NCBI RefSeq assembly: GCF_034931005.1
Contig: NZ_JAYGIN010000004.1
Location: 310,001 to 374,000 of the forward strand
Direction of reading: 5' to 3'
Length of the DNA stretch: 64,000 nucleotides
From: Arcicella sp034931005
Lineage (GTDB): Bacteria > Bacteroidota > Bacteroidia > Cytophagales > Spirosomataceae
The position numbers and the translations under genes were made by a program. How positions within the stretch are numbered: the first letter of the stretch is position 1; the number at the start of each line of letters is the position of its first letter. This document shows, in pieces, positions 16,231 through 24,747 of the stretch. The notes under the pieces are model-generated. The model searched no databases. It had not been told where the DNA came from and worked only from the letters and a program-made list of their open reading frames with translations.

Positions 16231-17244
16231 ATGGATAAAAGGAGAAATCACATCATTTTTTGGGTAGGGTATTTTTTATTGATTAATGGAATTAATATTT
16301 ATTCAAGGATTATAACAGGCTCTTTAACGATTCCTTTTTTTTTAAGAATTTTTGTTGGAGATGTCACAACTGTATCGCTAACCTATTTGTACCTGAATAT
16401 ATTATTTCCTCGTTTTTTAGTTACAAAAAAATATTTATGGTTGGTCTTGGTGAGTTTGTTTTTTTATTTCTTAATCGTTTCAAGTATTTATGGATTGTTT
16501 CATGGCTTACATCAATTATATCCTCTCGCTTTTTCTGATGTTCAATTTTTAGAAGAATTTATAAAGGTGCTGCATTCTTTTTTTAGAGTGCTTAACATAA
16601 CATTTTCATTTTGGATTTTTAAAAAACTATTACTTGAACTTGAGCAAAGAAAAGAAAAAGAAAGAACATATTTTACCTTGAATAAACATATATCGAATGC
16701 CGAACTGATGAGTCTGAAAAACCAAATAAACCCTCATTTCTTTTATAATAGCCTTAACTTTTTATACGCACAATCAATTCCTTATTCAGACAAACTTTCA
16801 AAGAGTATTCTTTCCCTTGCAGACATGATGAGGTATTCTATCAGAGAAAATGATGAAACGAAAACGATATCCTTAGAACAAGAAATAGCCTATCTTGAGA
16901 GGTACATTTATTTAGAAAATATGGAATATCAAAATAGTTATCAAAGCCAATTTATAGTCACAGGCAATACCAAGTATAGACGGATTCTTCCAATGGTATT
17001 ACAGCCTATTTTAAGTAGTAGTTATTATTTTGGTAAAGAGACTTACTTTGAAATATCAATAGAAGAAAATCAGATACAATTTGTCTGTAATTATACAAAA
17101 AAACAAGAAATTCAGATAGACGATATTTATGAGTTTTATCATACTTTAAGAAGTAAAATGGTTAGTAAATATTATCAGAGTTTATCGGTCAACTATAACC
17201 ATAGCAAAGAGTTATGTAACATTTTCGTTGTCATATTATCATGA
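16231..17244 (+). CDS. LytS-type membrane histidine kinase subunit with His but no ATP-binding boxes (cassette 1, first gene)
   Basis: 337 residues. Four transmembrane helices (within 8-130) are followed by a coiled linker and a His_kinase (LytS/PF06580) dimerisation region NQINPHFFYNSLN with the expected phospho-accepting His169. Downstream, where active members have a VENAxKHG N-box, this protein has LQPILSSSYYFGKE (258-270). The glycine-rich GIGLxNxxxRL box is absent and the rest is short and Lys/Tyr-rich, so it should not bind ATP. It is predicted to be a phospho-accepting partner that needs a kinase in trans. That partner is probably the next gene, whose ATG overlaps this stop codon (ATGA). 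The start MDKRRNHIIFW is shared with the first gene of cassette 2. Confidence 0.88.
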   Translation: MDKRRNHIIFWVGYFLLINGINIYSRIITGSLTIPFFLRIFVGDVTTVSLTYLYLNILFPRFLVTKKYLWLVLVSLFFYFLIVSSIYGLFHGLHQLYPLAFSDVQFLEEFIKVLHSFFRVLNITFSFWIFKKLLLELEQRKEKERTYFTLNKHISNAELMSLKNQINPHFFYNSLNFLYAQSIPYSDKLSKSILSLADMMRYSIRENDETKTISLEQEIAYLERYIYLENMEYQNSYQSQFIVTGNTKYRRILPMVLQPILSSSYYFGKETYFEISIEENQIQFVCNYTKKQEIQIDDIYEFYHTLRSKMVSKYYQSLSVNYNHSKELCNIFVVILS

Positions 17245-18272
17245 AAAACTTTAAATATCACATAATTTATTGGTCTATATTTTATGTTCTATATTGCACA
17301 TTGCATTTTGGTACATATACGACTGAAATTTATTGGTACTCTTTTTTTATATTACTATTGAATTTATGTATGTATATAATACCATATTATGCTTCTTTTT
17401 TATTTATAATTCCAGAGTATTGGGAAAAGAAGAAATATAGTTTGGCTATTCTCCTTTTTTTTATGTCAATATGTTTTACGCATTTTTTAATACAATTTTT
17501 TTACACATTTTTAAAGATACCTATTCCAAGAGGAGATAACTCTAATGAATTATCAATGTTGCAGAATTTTTTATTTATGATGAATATATTTATTCTTACA
17601 CTTCCATTTGCTTTTACCTTATTTTATAGAGAGAAAATAGAAAAAGAGATAGCAGAACAAAGAATAATAGAATTAGAAAATTTTCGACTTGAACAATCCA
17701 TTACACAAGCAGAATTAAACAATCTAAAAAATCAAATAAATCCAGACTTCTTATTTCGGAAACTTAATCTTTTCTATACTGAATCTCTTCTATATTCACC
17801 CAGTTTATCAAAAGGTATCTCTTTATTAACAGATATGATGCACTATGCCATTGATGATGAAGATGATAATGGCATGGTGTCTTTAGCGAAAGAAATCAAA
17901 CATATCCAGAATTTTATTGAGATTAATCAGCTCCGTTTTGATGGACGCTTACAGGTTGATTTTTTAATGACTGATATTGAAGAAAGGCATCAAATAATGC
18001 CTTTAATTTTGATAACCTTTGTGGAAAATGCGTTTAAGTATGGCGAGTTGTTTGATGTAGAAAGTCCTATAAAAATACAAATCAATGTATTGGATGAGTG
18101 CTTAAATTTTAGGACTCATAATCGTACCCGTAAAGGTCCAACAGAGCTATCAGTCGGAATCGGTATTGTCAATACTCAAAGGCGTTTGGCATTAGGTTAT
18201 CCAGCCAAATATCAACTAAATATCAATCATGAAGATGAGTATTATGAAGTAAAATTACATCTTAAATTATAG
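17241..18272 (+). CDS. LytS-type membrane kinase subunit with ATP-binding boxes but Asp in place of His (cassette 1, second gene)
   Basis: 343 residues. Four transmembrane helices (within 8-128) and the LytS-type core follow, but the motif reads NQINPDFLFRKLN: Asp169 sits exactly where the first subunit has its phospho-accepting His169, and the usual following Asn is Arg. The ATPase half is intact, with N-box FVENAFKYG (Asn263) and glycine box VGIGIVNTQRRL (near 305-316). It is therefore predicted to bind ATP and phosphorylate the His of its partner rather than itself. His201 in DMMHYAI is a conceivable alternative acceptor. The 4-base ATGA overlap with the preceding gene points to equal production and a heteromer. 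A terminator follows directly. Confidence 0.88.
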   Translation: MKNFKYHIIYWSIFYVLYCTLHFGTYTTEIYWYSFFILLLNLCMYIIPYYASFLFIIPEYWEKKKYSLAILLFFMSICFTHFLIQFFYTFLKIPIPRGDNSNELSMLQNFLFMMNIFILTLPFAFTLFYREKIEKEIAEQRIIELENFRLEQSITQAELNNLKNQINPDFLFRKLNLFYTESLLYSPSLSKGISLLTDMMHYAIDDEDDNGMVSLAKEIKHIQNFIEINQLRFDGRLQVDFLMTDIEERHQIMPLILITFVENAFKYGELFDVESPIKIQINVLDECLNFRTHNRTRKGPTELSVGIGIVNTQRRLALGYPAKYQLNINHEDEYYEVKLHLKL

Positions 18273-18290
18273 AGAATATTTTGGGCAATA

Positions 18291-18322
18291 AAAAAGGCTT
18301 GTAAAGAATTACGAGCCTTTTT
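18291..18322 (+). terminator. Intrinsic terminator after cassette 1
   Basis: AAAAAGGCTTGTAA pairs with TTACGAGCCTTTTT around a 4-base loop (one bulged pair), followed by TTGTT. It implies that cassette 1 is transcribed separately from cassette 2 and from the regulator gene. Confidence 0.8.
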
Positions 18323-18463
18323 GTTATATAGATGCAGAGACTGGTTTATAAATTGATGGGCAAATTGCCTATGTAGAATACTTCGTAGAACCCTTAATTT
18401 CCTTAAAGTTGGTTTAAGTTTTTTAATAAAAAAAACTAATTATATGAACTCCTCAATAAAAAT

Positions 18464-18494
18464 GATGAACTGGGCGAAATAAAGGGTGAACAGG
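18464..18494 (-). promoter_or_regulatory. Candidate LytTR operator of kinase cassette 2
   Basis: GATGAACTGGG at 18464 and GGGTGAACAGG at 18484 carry GAAC words exactly 21 bases apart. Read on the minus strand they are CAGTTCATC and CTGTTCACC, the same motif as upstream of cassette 1. A further single copy, CCAGTTCACG, lies on the plus strand at 18563-18572, about 50 bases before the -7 box. Confidence 0.5.
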
Positions 18495-18613
18495 TTTTTG
18501 GTAGTTTTTCTATTTAAAATAGAGATTATCCTAAAATAAATGGAGTCAGACACAAAAAACAACCAGTTCACGTAAAAAGATAATTTTTAACACAGCAAGA
18601 AATATAGAATTGG

Positions 18614-18621
18614 TAATTTTG
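18614..18621 (+). promoter_or_regulatory. -7 box of kinase cassette 2
   Basis: TAATTTTG within AGAATTGGTAATTTTG, the same words as in the cassette 1 leader, placed 24 bases before the start codon at 18645. No clear -33 TTG is present, which may make this promoter dependent on an activator. Confidence 0.55.
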
Positions 18622-18644
18622 ATAAATGGAATCAATCAAACTAA

Positions 18645-19643
18645 ATGGATAAAAGGCGAAATCATATAATTTTTTGGACTGGGTATTTTTTGTACTATTA
18701 TGTTATGTATTTGGCTGCATATAAATCCAAATCTTATATGCCAACGATGTTGATAAACACTTTTAAAGTGTGCTTTAGTAGTTTATATTTATTTTATCTT
18801 TTTATTATACATATTCTCCCATCTGTGTTGCCTCTAAAAAAGTATTTCAAATTAGCTGGCTATGTTATATTTGCTTTTGTATTTAGTTTAATAATAAACT
18901 ATAGTTTGTCCTTAATAATGCATCATTTATTTCCTAAAAGCATTGAAATATCACCTATAACTAGAAATATAGCTTGGACTTTGATATCATTACAGCAATC
19001 ATTTGCTCTGGCACTAATCTTTTGGTTTAGCAAAATGTTTGTTGGAAATGTAGCGTATGAGACTATTCTCCAAACGAAACAAAATATACTACGAAACACA
19101 ATTTTGAATACAGAATTATTAGCCTTAAAAAATCAGATAAATCCTCATTTTTTCTATAATATGCTTAATTTTTTTTATGCACAGTTTTTGCCATATTCTG
19201 AAAATATATCAAGTTCTATTCTAAAACTATCAGATATGATGAGATACACCATTAGAGACAATAATGAAGATGGAAATGTAGCCTTGGATTCAGAAATTAT
19301 CTATTTGAGAAATTATGTGGAATTAGAAAATATAAGTGAGCAGTCCAAAATAGAAATTTATATTAATGGTAATCCTAAATTTAGGCGAGTTCGTCCGTTG
19401 ATTTTTCAACCAATTCTTTGTCATAGTTATATTTTTGGGGTTAAAATAGTGTTGAATATTACTATTGAGGACAGTCAGATTATTTTTTCAAGTAATTATA
19501 TTACAAAAGCAGGTGCTAATACTTCGCATATTTTTGAAAGTGTAGAGAATATTAAACAAAAATTGTCGAATATTAAAGGATGTCATACTACGTTTCAATT
19601 TGATGAGTTGGAACATCGTTTTCAATTATTTCTAATTTCATGA
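18645..19643 (+). CDS. LytS-type membrane histidine kinase subunit with His but no ATP-binding boxes (cassette 2, first gene)
   Basis: 332 residues. It is a paralogue of the gene at 16231: same MDKRRNHIIFW start, four transmembrane helices, then LKNQINPHFFYNMLN with His168. The ATP-binding half is degenerate in the same place, with FQPILCHSYIFGVK where an N-box should be and no glycine-rich box in the last 70 residues. That both copies have kept His and lost ATP binding argues for a selected division of labour rather than random decay. The stop codon overlaps the next start (ATGA). Confidence 0.88.
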   Translation: MDKRRNHIIFWTGYFLYYYVMYLAAYKSKSYMPTMLINTFKVCFSSLYLFYLFIIHILPSVLPLKKYFKLAGYVIFAFVFSLIINYSLSLIMHHLFPKSIEISPITRNIAWTLISLQQSFALALIFWFSKMFVGNVAYETILQTKQNILRNTILNTELLALKNQINPHFFYNMLNFFYAQFLPYSENISSSILKLSDMMRYTIRDNNEDGNVALDSEIIYLRNYVELENISEQSKIEIYINGNPKFRRVRPLIFQPILCHSYIFGVKIVLNITIEDSQIIFSSNYITKAGANTSHIFESVENIKQKLSNIKGCHTTFQFDELEHRFQLFLIS

Positions 19644-20671
19644 AGAACTTTAAATATCATTTCTTTTTATGGGTAACTAATTATATTTTTCATTGTACAA
19701 ATCACTTTTTATTTTCTCCTACAAAAATTGGTGTTCTATCGCTTCTTATTATTTTGTATAATGTATTTATAAAAGCCATAGTTTTTTATATAACCTTATG
19801 GTATTTGTTACCATTATTCTGGGAACAGAAGCAGTACTTGCGATTTGCTTTGTCAACAACTCTTGTTCTACTTCTTATAACATTTGTTAACTTATTTGTA
19901 AATCATAATTTTATACCTGTTCCTGAAGGAGATATTACGGCAAATTATCCTTATGATAAAGAGTTTATCTTGACAATTGTAGGAATATTGATTGAATTCC
20001 CATTTGTATTTGTATTCTGGTATGTTAATAAAATTGTAACACAAGAACGAATTAAAATACAAATAGAGCAAGAAAACCACCATCTCGAACAATCCATTAT
20101 AGAGACTCAGTTGAATAATTTGAAAAATCAAATTAACCCTGATTTCCTCTTTCGGAAACTCAATTATTTCTACCAAGAATCTTTGCCATATTCTCCCAAT
20201 CTCTCAAAGGGAATTTCGTTACTGACGGATATGATGCACTATGCAATTGACGATGAGGAAGATAATGGTAAAGTCTCTTTACAAAAAGAATTAAAGCACA
20301 TTCAGAATTTTATTGAAATCAATCAACTACGTTTTAATGGACGTTTACAAGTAAAATTTGATATAGTAGGTGTCGAAAAGAAACATGAAATAATGCCTTT
20401 GATTTTGATAACTTTTATCGAAAATGCCTTTAAATATGGAGAACTATTTGATATTAATCATCCTCTACAAATTGCATTGAAGGTTGAAGACAATAACTTA
20501 TATTTTAGTACTCATAATGCAACTCGTAGAGGACCAACGGAGGACTCGGAAGGCATTGGAATTAACAACACTCAAAAGCGACTTTCTCTGGGTTATGCCG
20601 AAAATTATAGTTTGGATATCAAGCACGAACCAACGTTTTACGAAGTAGCATTATACCTTAAATTAGAATAA
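19640..20671 (+). CDS. LytS-type membrane kinase subunit with ATP-binding boxes but Asp in place of His (cassette 2, second gene)
   Basis: 343 residues. It is a paralogue of the gene at 17241, with the shared start MKNFKYH. It has four transmembrane helices, a Glu/Gln-rich linker (135-160), then NQINPDFLFRKLN with Asp168 in place of the phospho-accepting His. The N-box FIENAFKYG (Asn262) and glycine box EGIGINNTQKRL (near 304-315) are intact. Its core is much closer to its cassette 1 counterpart than the sensor parts are (LTDMMHYAIDDE, HIQNFIEINQLRF), so the catalytic half is under stronger constraint than the membrane half. The response regulator gene starts 4 bases after the stop codon. Confidence 0.88.
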   Translation: MKNFKYHFFLWVTNYIFHCTNHFLFSPTKIGVLSLLIILYNVFIKAIVFYITLWYLLPLFWEQKQYLRFALSTTLVLLLITFVNLFVNHNFIPVPEGDITANYPYDKEFILTIVGILIEFPFVFVFWYVNKIVTQERIKIQIEQENHHLEQSIIETQLNNLKNQINPDFLFRKLNYFYQESLPYSPNLSKGISLLTDMMHYAIDDEEDNGKVSLQKELKHIQNFIEINQLRFNGRLQVKFDIVGVEKKHEIMPLILITFIENAFKYGELFDINHPLQIALKVEDNNLYFSTHNATRRGPTEDSEGIGINNTQKRLSLGYAENYSLDIKHEPTFYEVALYLKLE

Positions 20672-20675
20672 CACC

Positions 20676-21422
20676 ATGATAAATTGTTTAATAATTGATG
20701 ATGAACAAGCGGCTATTGATGTCATAAAGTTTCATAGCAAAAGTATTCCTTTTCTAAATGTGATTGCTGAAAGTCTTGGACCTGTGGAGGCTTTGGAGAT
20801 TATTTATACCCAAAAAATTGATTTGATTTTTATTGATATTCATATGCCTGAATTGTCTGGACTGGATTTTATAAAATTAACTAAAGGAAGAAGTAAGTTT
20901 ATCCTCACCACAGCCTATAAACAATATGCACTTGATGGCTATGAACACAATGTGATAGATTATCTCTTGAAACCAATTTCTTTTGAACGATTTTTACAAG
21001 CTGTTCAGAAGGCTCAAGATATACTTTTTCCTGTTGCTATTCCTGTAGAAAATACGACAGTTAATGCAATGAAAACGAAAGATTTTATTTTTATTAAAAC
21101 TGACAATCGAATGCAAAAAGTATTTTTCTCTGAAATACTTTTTGTCGAAGCTTTAGGTAATTATGTAACGTTTAATACCACCAAAGGAAGATTTGTTTCA
21201 CTTTTGAATATGAAGGATTTGGAAGATGACGAGTCTTTACCCCACGATAATTTTTTACGTGTTCATCGCTCATTTATTATTTCGCTTGATAAAATTGAAT
21301 ACGTAGAAGGAGGGTATATTTATTTGGATAAGGATACGCCTATACCGCTCGGAGACACATATAAAAGTCAACTTTGGACAGCCTTAGACAGTAGAACGAT
21401 TCTATCTAAAAAGAGTTATTGA
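20676..21422 (+). CDS. LytTR-family response regulator
   Basis: 248 residues. The receiver domain has IIDDE (6-10), phospho-accepting Asp54 in LIFIDIHMPELSG, Thr in ILTTAYKQYAL and Lys in YLLKPISF. The C-terminal LytTR DNA-binding domain spans about 137-240 (FIKTDNRMQKVFFSEILFVEALGNYVTF, FLRVHRSFIISLDKI). It is the only regulator next to the two kinase cassettes and is cotranscribed with cassette 2 (4-base gap). It is expected to receive phosphate from both kinase pairs and to bind the direct repeats upstream of the cassettes, giving autoregulation (inference). Target genes elsewhere are unknown. Confidence 0.93.
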   Translation: MINCLIIDDEQAAIDVIKFHSKSIPFLNVIAESLGPVEALEIIYTQKIDLIFIDIHMPELSGLDFIKLTKGRSKFILTTAYKQYALDGYEHNVIDYLLKPISFERFLQAVQKAQDILFPVAIPVENTTVNAMKTKDFIFIKTDNRMQKVFFSEILFVEALGNYVTFNTTKGRFVSLLNMKDLEDDESLPHDNFLRVHRSFIISLDKIEYVEGGYIYLDKDTPIPLGDTYKSQLWTALDSRTILSKKSY

Positions 21423-21446
21423 TATTTTATCTGTACCGCTATAAAG

Positions 21447-21483
21447 CAAAAAGCCCCAATCCGTGAAGAAAGGGGCTTTTTTG
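21447..21483 (+). terminator. Intrinsic terminator of the kinase/regulator operon
   Basis: AAAAAGCCCC and GGGGCTTTTTT form a strong stem around a 14-base loop, with a T-run, 25 bases after the stop codon of the LytTR regulator gene. Confidence 0.88.
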
Positions 21484-21605
21484 TTATTTTAGCTACTCGT
21501 TAAAAATCAATTTAGGTTTGATTATGTTGTAATAACAAGATTAATAATGTCTGCCAACATTAATCCGAACCTTCGGTCGAGTTAACAATTAAACCCCAGA
21601 CCTGC

Positions 21606-23516
21606 TTAATACAATAATCTAAACTTAATTGTATTGTCAATTCCTTTCAATTCTGCTACAATTTCATCGGCATATTCTTTTGAAATATCAGTGATAACGT
21701 AGCCGATTTCGTTGGTCGTTTTCAAATATTGCCCTTTGATGTTTACATTATATTTGGCAAAAATGTTGTTGATTTTTGCTAAAATACCTGGTACATTTTG
21801 GTGAATATGTAACAAACGGTGAGCATCTTCCAATGGTGGTAATTGCAATTCTGGGAAGTTTACCGAACCATAAGTGCTACCATTATTCATAAATTGCAAT
21901 AATTTACTCGGTACAAATTCACCAATATTTGCCTGTGCTTCTTCCGTTGAACCGCCAATGTGTGGTGTCAAAATTACTCTTGGCAAACCCCGTAATTCGT
22001 TGATAAATTCTTCGTCATTCGTTTTTGGTTCATAAGGAAATACGTCAACTGCAGCTCCCCAAACTTTTCCAGATTTTAAAGCATTTACCAAAGCAGGAAT
22101 TTCAACAACGTGTCCACGAGAAAGATTGACAAAAATTACATTATCTTTCATTTGGGCAAATTCACGTTCACCAATAATATTTGCATTTGATTTACGTCCG
22201 TCCACATGAAGTGAAATGAAATCAGAAATGCTCAACAATTCTTCTAAAGTTTTACATTTCTTCGCATTTCCTAAGGCTAATTTATCGACTGCATCGTAAA
22301 AATAAACCTGCATACCCATAGCTTCAGCAATAACAGAAATTTGAGTACCGATACTTCCGTATCCAACCAAACCTAACTTTTTACCTCTGATTTCGTAAGA
22401 ATTTTTAGCAGATTTATCCCAAATCCCTTCGTGCATTTTGTTCGACTTAGTCATGATGTCACGGGTCAAAATAATCATTTCTCCGATTGCCATTTCTACT
22501 ACCGAACGAGTATTTGAGTATGGAGCATTGAAAACTGCAATACCTCTACGCTCGCATTCATCTAAATTAATTTGGTTTGTTCCGATACAAAAAGCCCCAA
22601 CCGCCATCAAACGACTTGCATTTGGATGTTCTAAAACTCGCTTCGTTAAGTTTGTTTTTGAACGTAAACCCAAAATTGAAACGCCTTTGATTTTTTCAAT
22701 TAATTCATCTTCATCCAAAGCCCCTTTCAATAATTCTACCTGAAATCCTTCAACCTTAAATGCTTCAACTGCTTTTGGGTGAACGTTTTCTAATAATAAA
22801 ACTTTGATTTTTGATTTTGGGTAAGACTGTGAACGACTCAAACCATTGATGTATAAAAATTCATCAAATGAGTGTACAATTTCGTCTGCTTTGTCGGTAA
22901 CTTTCTGACGTTCAACGTTTTCTGTAAAAGCAAAGAATTTGTTTGCTAAGCCAGCTTCACGCATTTCGTAGTCAGTATAACCATCACCAATGGCATAAAT
23001 ATCACCTTCAAGGTCTAAATCACGTAATAATTTTACCTTGCCTTTATCTTGCGACAATAAATTACTTTCGTCATAACCCGTGATATTTCCTTCTTCGTCG
23101 TAAGTGAAAGTATTAGCGAAAACATTTTCTTCTAAAATGCCCATTGAAGCTGCCACAGGAACAATAAAATCCTTAAAACCCGATGAAACGATATAAACGT
23201 GTTTCGCATTTTCACGGATAAAATCTTCGTTACGAGCGAAAGAATCGGAGATTTTTCCCATCAAAAACTCAATCAACTCTGTTACGTGCGAGCTATTGGC
23301 AGGCAAAAGAGCAACTCTTTCTTTCAAGGATTCGGCAAATCCGATTTCGCCAGCCATACCTCTATCCGTAATAGCTTTAATCTGACCTACAATTTTGTCT
23401 TGGTCTTTATGACCTTTCAAGGCAATGGCTGCCAATTCGTCAAGTCCTTCAACTTTAGTAAAAGTTGAGTCAAAATCAATAACGAAGTTAATTTCTTGTG
23501 CTGTGTTGGTTAACAT
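21606..23516 (-). CDS. serA: Fused phosphoserine phosphatase / D-3-phosphoglycerate dehydrogenase
   Basis: 636 residues. The N-terminal domain (1 to about 215) is a HAD phosphatase of the SerB type: DFDSTFTKVEGLDELA (14-29) is motif I, YIVSSGFKDF motif II and IGDGYTDYEM motif IV. A D-isomer 2-hydroxyacid dehydrogenase follows (about 235-550) with GLVGYGSIGTQ as the NAD site and TPHIGGSTEEAQ carrying the catalytic-type His, then an ACT domain (HQNVPGILAKINNIF). The protein thus joins the first and last steps of serine synthesis from 3-phosphoglycerate; SerC would supply the middle step. The ACT domain suggests feedback control by serine. The fusion is a known arrangement in some Bacteroidota as far as I recall. 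Monocistronic. Confidence 0.93.
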   Translation of the reverse strand: MLTNTAQEINFVIDFDSTFTKVEGLDELAAIALKGHKDQDKIVGQIKAITDRGMAGEIGFAESLKERVALLPANSSHVTELIEFLMGKISDSFARNEDFIRENAKHVYIVSSGFKDFIVPVAASMGILEENVFANTFTYDEEGNITGYDESNLLSQDKGKVKLLRDLDLEGDIYAIGDGYTDYEMREAGLANKFFAFTENVERQKVTDKADEIVHSFDEFLYINGLSRSQSYPKSKIKVLLLENVHPKAVEAFKVEGFQVELLKGALDEDELIEKIKGVSILGLRSKTNLTKRVLEHPNASRLMAVGAFCIGTNQINLDECERRGIAVFNAPYSNTRSVVEMAIGEMIILTRDIMTKSNKMHEGIWDKSAKNSYEIRGKKLGLVGYGSIGTQISVIAEAMGMQVYFYDAVDKLALGNAKKCKTLEELLSISDFISLHVDGRKSNANIIGEREFAQMKDNVIFVNLSRGHVVEIPALVNALKSGKVWGAAVDVFPYEPKTNDEEFINELRGLPRVILTPHIGGSTEEAQANIGEFVPSKLLQFMNNGSTYGSVNFPELQLPPLEDAHRLLHIHQNVPGILAKINNIFAKYNVNIKGQYLKTTNEIGYVITDISKEYADEIVAELKGIDNTIKFRLLY

Positions 23517-23588
23517 TTATTTTTTAATCTTGTTTTTCTTATTTGTAAATTTCAGGTTTTGAGAAACCTTCTGTCTGTATTGATTCTC

Positions 23589-24557
23589 TCAATTCACTAC
23601 CCACTCCAAAGCCCGCTTCTCCGACCATAAAACTCCTTGATAATCAGCTTGATAAAAGCCACAATGCCCTCCCATTTTGGGGGCTTGAAAGTGTACTTTT
23701 TCTAAATGTTTTATTTTCTCAAAAGGAAAACATTCTTTTGAGAGAAAAGGGTCATTTTGGGCATTGATGATTAGGGCCTGGATAGCGATTTTATCCAAAA
23801 AGTACAGCGAACTATTACGCTCGTAGTAATCTTCGGCGTTTTTGAATCCATGTAGTTGTGAAGTGTAACAATCATCGAAATCTTTTAATGTTTTAATTTT
23901 CGAGATGTTTGAAGTGTTTAGTTGAAACTCAGGATAACGTTGAGATTTCTCCTGTATTTTTTTTATCAAGGACTTGTTGAATCGTTTGGTATAAAGCCAA
24001 CCGATTGTCTTACTGCTACTTGAAAGGTGCAAAGGTACTGAAAAAGTTACCGCTTTTTGGACTTCAGTGTAAAGATTTTGCCCTTTTTCGCCTAAAAACT
24101 TGAGTGTCAAATTTCCTCCAAGACTAAATCCTACCAAAAATATTTTTTGATAACCTTTTGAAATAGCGTGTTTTATCACAAAATCTAAGTCGTCTGTTGC
24201 TCCACTATGATAAAAACGTTTGGTTTGATTGAGTTCTCCTGAGCAACTTCTAAAATTCCAAGCTAAACAATCAAAACGATGTTCGTTAAATTGTTTAACC
24301 ATACCCGTAATGTATTGCCGACTTGAATCTCCTTCAAGACCATGAGAAAGTATAACGAGTGGGGGGGGGAATGAGTGATTGAGTGAATCTGCTTTGGAGA
24401 AATCTAAATCTAAAAAATCATCATCATGGGTGCTAATTCTTTCACGCACATAATTGACTCCTTCAACTTTACGAAAAACAGATGGATAAATCGTTTGTGA
24501 GTGACCTTCTGGTAACCAAAAAGGTGCTTGATAGTCAGCGTGTTGTATGACTGGCAT
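23589..24557 (-). CDS. Alpha/beta hydrolase, YheT family
   Basis: 322 residues. FWLPEGHSQTIYPSVFR near the N-terminus is the typical YheT/COG0429 opening. The nucleophile elbow GFSLGGN (near 145), Asp in NAQNDPFL and His in GGHCGF complete a Ser-Asp-His triad. ILSHGLEGDSSRQY provides the oxyanion region. The family acts on hydrophobic esters, but the physiological substrate is unknown. No signal peptide. It lies 73 bases upstream of the serA fusion on the same strand and could be transcribed with it. Confidence 0.88.
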   Translation of the reverse strand: MPVIQHADYQAPFWLPEGHSQTIYPSVFRKVEGVNYVRERISTHDDDFLDLDFSKADSLNHSFPPPLVILSHGLEGDSSRQYITGMVKQFNEHRFDCLAWNFRSCSGELNQTKRFYHSGATDDLDFVIKHAISKGYQKIFLVGFSLGGNLTLKFLGEKGQNLYTEVQKAVTFSVPLHLSSSSKTIGWLYTKRFNKSLIKKIQEKSQRYPEFQLNTSNISKIKTLKDFDDCYTSQLHGFKNAEDYYERNSSLYFLDKIAIQALIINAQNDPFLSKECFPFEKIKHLEKVHFQAPKMGGHCGFYQADYQGVLWSEKRALEWVVN

Positions 24558-24747
24558 TTGTTTCAGAATTAGACAATGAAGTTACAGCGAATCCTTTAAA
24601 TGTTCAATATTTATTGAGAAAATCAATGTTTTTTCATGGAATAGTTAAAAAAAACGTTTTGTAAGATGAATATTAATATTTTCACCTAATATTTTAGTTT
24701 TAAATCCTTAATGTCGAAGTTGCCTAAACAGCTTCATCTATTCAATT

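Noticed and set aside
16201..16231. Shine-Dalgarno sequences as evidence for starts
   Set aside because: Most genes in this window lack them, as expected in Bacteroidota, so they were not used to choose starts.
16231..20671. Four ordinary, independently active LytS kinases
   Set aside because: Two lack the ATP-binding boxes and the other two lack the phospho-accepting His.
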